The notes under the pieces were generated by a model. The model did not search any database. It was not told the DNA's origin and worked only from the letters and a program-made list of their open reading frames with translations. From Parabacteroides sp. Marseille-P3160 (GTDB taxonomy: Bacteria > Bacteroidota > Bacteroidia > Bacteroidales > Tannerellaceae): 64,000 nucleotides of DNA. The stretch is taken from contig NZ_LT799418.1 in assembly GCF_900162725.1 (NCBI RefSeq), positions 2,823,729 through 2,887,728 on the forward strand, read 5' to 3'. The position numbers and the translations under genes are program-made. Shown piece by piece: positions 61,962-64,000 of the stretch (positions are counted from its first letter, which is position 1; each line of letters opens with the position of its first letter).

Positions 61962-63617
61962 ATGATAACGCCTGAATATATTTTTGAAAGTAGTTGGGAA
62001 GTCTGCAACAAGGTAGGCGGAATTTATACCGTACTCTCTACCAAAGCGTACACCCTGCAGGAGAAATTCACCGACAAAGTAATTTTCATTGGTCCCGACT
62101 TAGGTCATATGCCGGCCGATTTCACGGAAGACATGACGCTTTTTACTTCCTGGCGGGATGCGCTTGTTAAAGAAGAACATTTGAAAATAAGGATCGGACG
62201 CTGGAAAGTTCCCGGAACACCTCCCGTACTTCTGGTTGATTACAAACTCTTTTTGAATAAAAAGAATGCACTCTATTATTCAATGTGGGAATCTTTCGGA
62301 GTGGATTCTTCGAAAGCATACGGCGATTACGACGATTCCTGCCTTTTTGCCTATGCCGTCGGCAAGGCCATCGAAAGCTTCCACAACCACTACCGGTTGC
62401 AAAAGAAGAAGGTAATAGCCCACTTCAATGAATGGATGCTCGGCATGGGAGCCCTTTATGTGAAGAAACATCTTCCCGGGATCGCAACGGTCTTTACGAC
62501 ACACGCGACTTCCATCGGACGCTCCATCGCCGGCAACGGAAAACCCTTATATGCTTACATGAATGAATATAACGGCGACCAGATGGCAAAGGAACTCCAT
62601 ATGGAAGCCAAACATTCCGTAGAGAAACAGGCCGCCCGCCACGTGGATTGCTTCACGACAGTAAGCGAAATTACCGCCTATGAATGCAAGCAACTGCTGG
62701 AGAAAGAGGCGTTGGTAACCCCGAACGGCTTCGAACCTAATTTTGTACCCGTCGGCAAAGAGTATGAAACCAAACGCCGGGAAGCAAGGGATACATTAAT
62801 TAATGTGGCGGAGAAACTTTGCGGCTGTACGCTCTCTCCGGATACTTTCCTGATTGCAACCGGAGGCCGCTATGAATACAGGAATAAGGGCATCGATGTC
62901 TTTATCTCCTCGATGAACGCCCTTCGTACGGGCGGAGAACTGGAACGGGACGCCGTAGCGTTCCTCATGGTTCCGGGATGGGTTAAAGCTGCCCGATCAG
63001 ACCTGAATGAGTTGATAAATAAAGATATACGCCAGGATCATCCCCTGCAGATGCCGTTCGCTACGCACTGGCTGAACCGGATGGAGGAAGACCGAATCAT
63101 CAACTATATCCGCCAACTGGGCTTCACCAATACATCGACAGACCGGCTCAAAATCATCTTCGTCCCCTGTTATCTCAACGGGGAAGACGGTCTTTTCAAC
63201 AAGTCCTATTATGACTTGCTGATCGGAATGGATGCGACCGTATTTCCTTCCTACTACGAACCTTGGGGCTATACCCCGCTGGAAAGTATTGCCTTCGGCA
63301 TTCCGACAATTACAACCGACTTATCCGGATTCGGTCTGTGGGCAAAAAGTATCGTTTCCGGCTATAATATCGATGACGGCGTATCTGTCATCGACCGTAC
63401 CGACTTCAACTATTTCGATGTGGTCAATCATATTACAAAGGATCTGCTTTCCTTGAGCAAAGACCAGGCACAAGCCGGACAGATAAGAAAGCGCTGTTTC
63501 GACCTGGCCTCCAAAGCCGAATGGAAAGAATTTATCCTTTACTATTACCAAGCCTTCGACACAGCACTCTCGAACACAAGGAAAAGAAATAAACGAGAAA
63601 CAGTCGTCGTTTCATGA
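61962..63617 (+). CDS. GT3-type glycogen synthase
   Basis: 551 residues, resembling the eukaryotic-type (GYS) glycogen synthase found in Bacteroidetes rather than GlgA. FESSWEVCNKVGGIYTVLST at the start holds the KVGG nucleotide-sugar loop (residues 17-20); HFNEWMLGMGALYVKKHLPG, TTHATSIGRSIAGNG and YYEPWGYTPLESIAFGIPT (retaining Glu-x7-Glu) follow. It adds glucose from a nucleotide sugar to glycogen in the cytoplasm. The phosphorylase gene follows by 73 bases, forming a make-and-break pair. Confidence 0.94.
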   Translation: MITPEYIFESSWEVCNKVGGIYTVLSTKAYTLQEKFTDKVIFIGPDLGHMPADFTEDMTLFTSWRDALVKEEHLKIRIGRWKVPGTPPVLLVDYKLFLNKKNALYYSMWESFGVDSSKAYGDYDDSCLFAYAVGKAIESFHNHYRLQKKKVIAHFNEWMLGMGALYVKKHLPGIATVFTTHATSIGRSIAGNGKPLYAYMNEYNGDQMAKELHMEAKHSVEKQAARHVDCFTTVSEITAYECKQLLEKEALVTPNGFEPNFVPVGKEYETKRREARDTLINVAEKLCGCTLSPDTFLIATGGRYEYRNKGIDVFISSMNALRTGGELERDAVAFLMVPGWVKAARSDLNELINKDIRQDHPLQMPFATHWLNRMEEDRIINYIRQLGFTNTSTDRLKIIFVPCYLNGEDGLFNKSYYDLLIGMDATVFPSYYEPWGYTPLESIAFGIPTITTDLSGFGLWAKSIVSGYNIDDGVSVIDRTDFNYFDVVNHITKDLLSLSKDQAQAGQIRKRCFDLASKAEWKEFILYYYQAFDTALSNTRKRNKRETVVVS

Positions 63618-63690
63618 AAAGATTTTTATATTTGTATCATTAGACGACAATACTCATACGGAAAAAGACAAAAAATAACAGATTATAATT

Positions 63691-64000
63691 ATGAAAATTA
63701 AGGTTAATAACACAAACGAACCTACGTGGAAAGTCGTTTATTCCCATTCCAAACTTCCACCTCAATTAGAACGACTTCAGGAAATAGCCACCAACCTCTG
63801 GTGGGTATGGAATTACGAAGGGGCAAAATTGTTCGGTAAGTTGGATCCTGATTTATGGAAATCGACCGAAGGTAATCCTGTTCTTCTCTTACAAAACCTG
63901 ACACATAAACGCATTGAGGAAATTCTGGCCGATGAAGAATTGATGGCGGAAATCGATGTAGTATATAAACTGTTCAAATCATACATAAACGAAGCGCCGG
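63691..64000 (+). CDS. Alpha-glucan phosphorylase, N-terminal part (cut by window edge)
   Basis: 103 codons in the window. SKLPPQLERLQEIATNLWWV and WNYEGAKLFGKLDPDLWKST are the opening of the Bacteroidetes/archaeal-type glycogen phosphorylases (GT35, DUF3417 N-terminus). It releases glucose 1-phosphate from glycogen with pyridoxal phosphate, whose site lies beyond the edge. It follows the glycogen synthase on the same strand. Confidence 0.88.
   Translation, partial: MKIKVNNTNEPTWKVVYSHSKLPPQLERLQEIATNLWWVWNYEGAKLFGKLDPDLWKSTEGNPVLLLQNLTHKRIEEILADEELMAEIDVVYKLFKSYINEAP

Overview
The window looks like a chromosomal segment of a gut-type Bacteroidales bacterium, most likely Parabacteroides or a close relative. 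Evidence seen directly: many TAnnTTTG promoter boxes with no Shine-Dalgarno ribosome sites, SusC/SusD outer-membrane pairs, lipoprotein signals typical of the phylum, a GT3-type glycogen synthase next to an alpha-glucan phosphorylase, and a Bacteroides-style rhamnose operon. The genus is inferred from general resemblance, not from a search.

Layout. 0-12 kb: the start of serB (minus, cut by the window edge), a COG0523 metal-chaperone GTPase, a class I glutamine amidotransferase, a two-gene outer-membrane unit (MG2/plug protein and a TonB-type barrel), a GNAT acetyltransferase, tRNA-Gly, a nitroreductase, a fused MsrBA and a hot-dog thioesterase. 12.0-14.2 kb: a decayed mobile islet at tRNA-Pro. 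It holds a duplicated 3' tRNA end, an integrase N-terminal stub, a stub of a DUF4143-type ATPase, a possible AbiEi-type antitoxin stub, a Xre-like regulator, an orphan C-terminal piece of a contractile-injection tape-measure-type protein and a three-copy iteron-like repeat. 14.3-19.2 kb: a 22-bp-period palindrome array, an HU-like DNA-binding protein, two tRNA-Arg genes, an NRAMP metal transporter, an ABC exporter and tRNA-Ser.

19.3-37 kb: a rhamnose locus. A divergent AraC regulator faces rhaB-rhaA-rhaT-rhaD, which runs on into one GH106 and three GH78 rhamnosidase genes. A GH127-type beta-L-arabinofuranosidase lies beyond the regulator. Together they would release L-rhamnose from glycosides, import it and convert it to DHAP and lactaldehyde. 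There is no SusC/D pair and no lactaldehyde reductase here. 37-44 kb: a marR-adaptor-RND-TolC efflux operon, flanked on one side by a DUF5131 gene and on the other by an internally deleted copy of that gene. 44-55 kb: a DUF4932 metallopeptidase-like protein, then a five-gene SusC/SusD operon with an NHL protein, a DUF1735 protein and a BIG2/CBM6 protein, but no enzyme or regulator.

55-64 kb: a 1.1-kb gene-poor stretch, a Tat-type sugar phosphate isomerase/epimerase-like protein, a Kef-type antiporter with a cytosolic tail, a FabK/nitronate monooxygenase-like flavoprotein, a small protein overlapping an acyltransferase gene, and the glycogen pair (synthase complete, phosphorylase cut by the window edge).

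The parts most worth a second look are the tRNA-Pro islet with its 23-bp-period repeats, the two unrelated-sequence arrays that share exactly the same 22-bp architecture, and the duplicated DUF5131 ends around the efflux operon.
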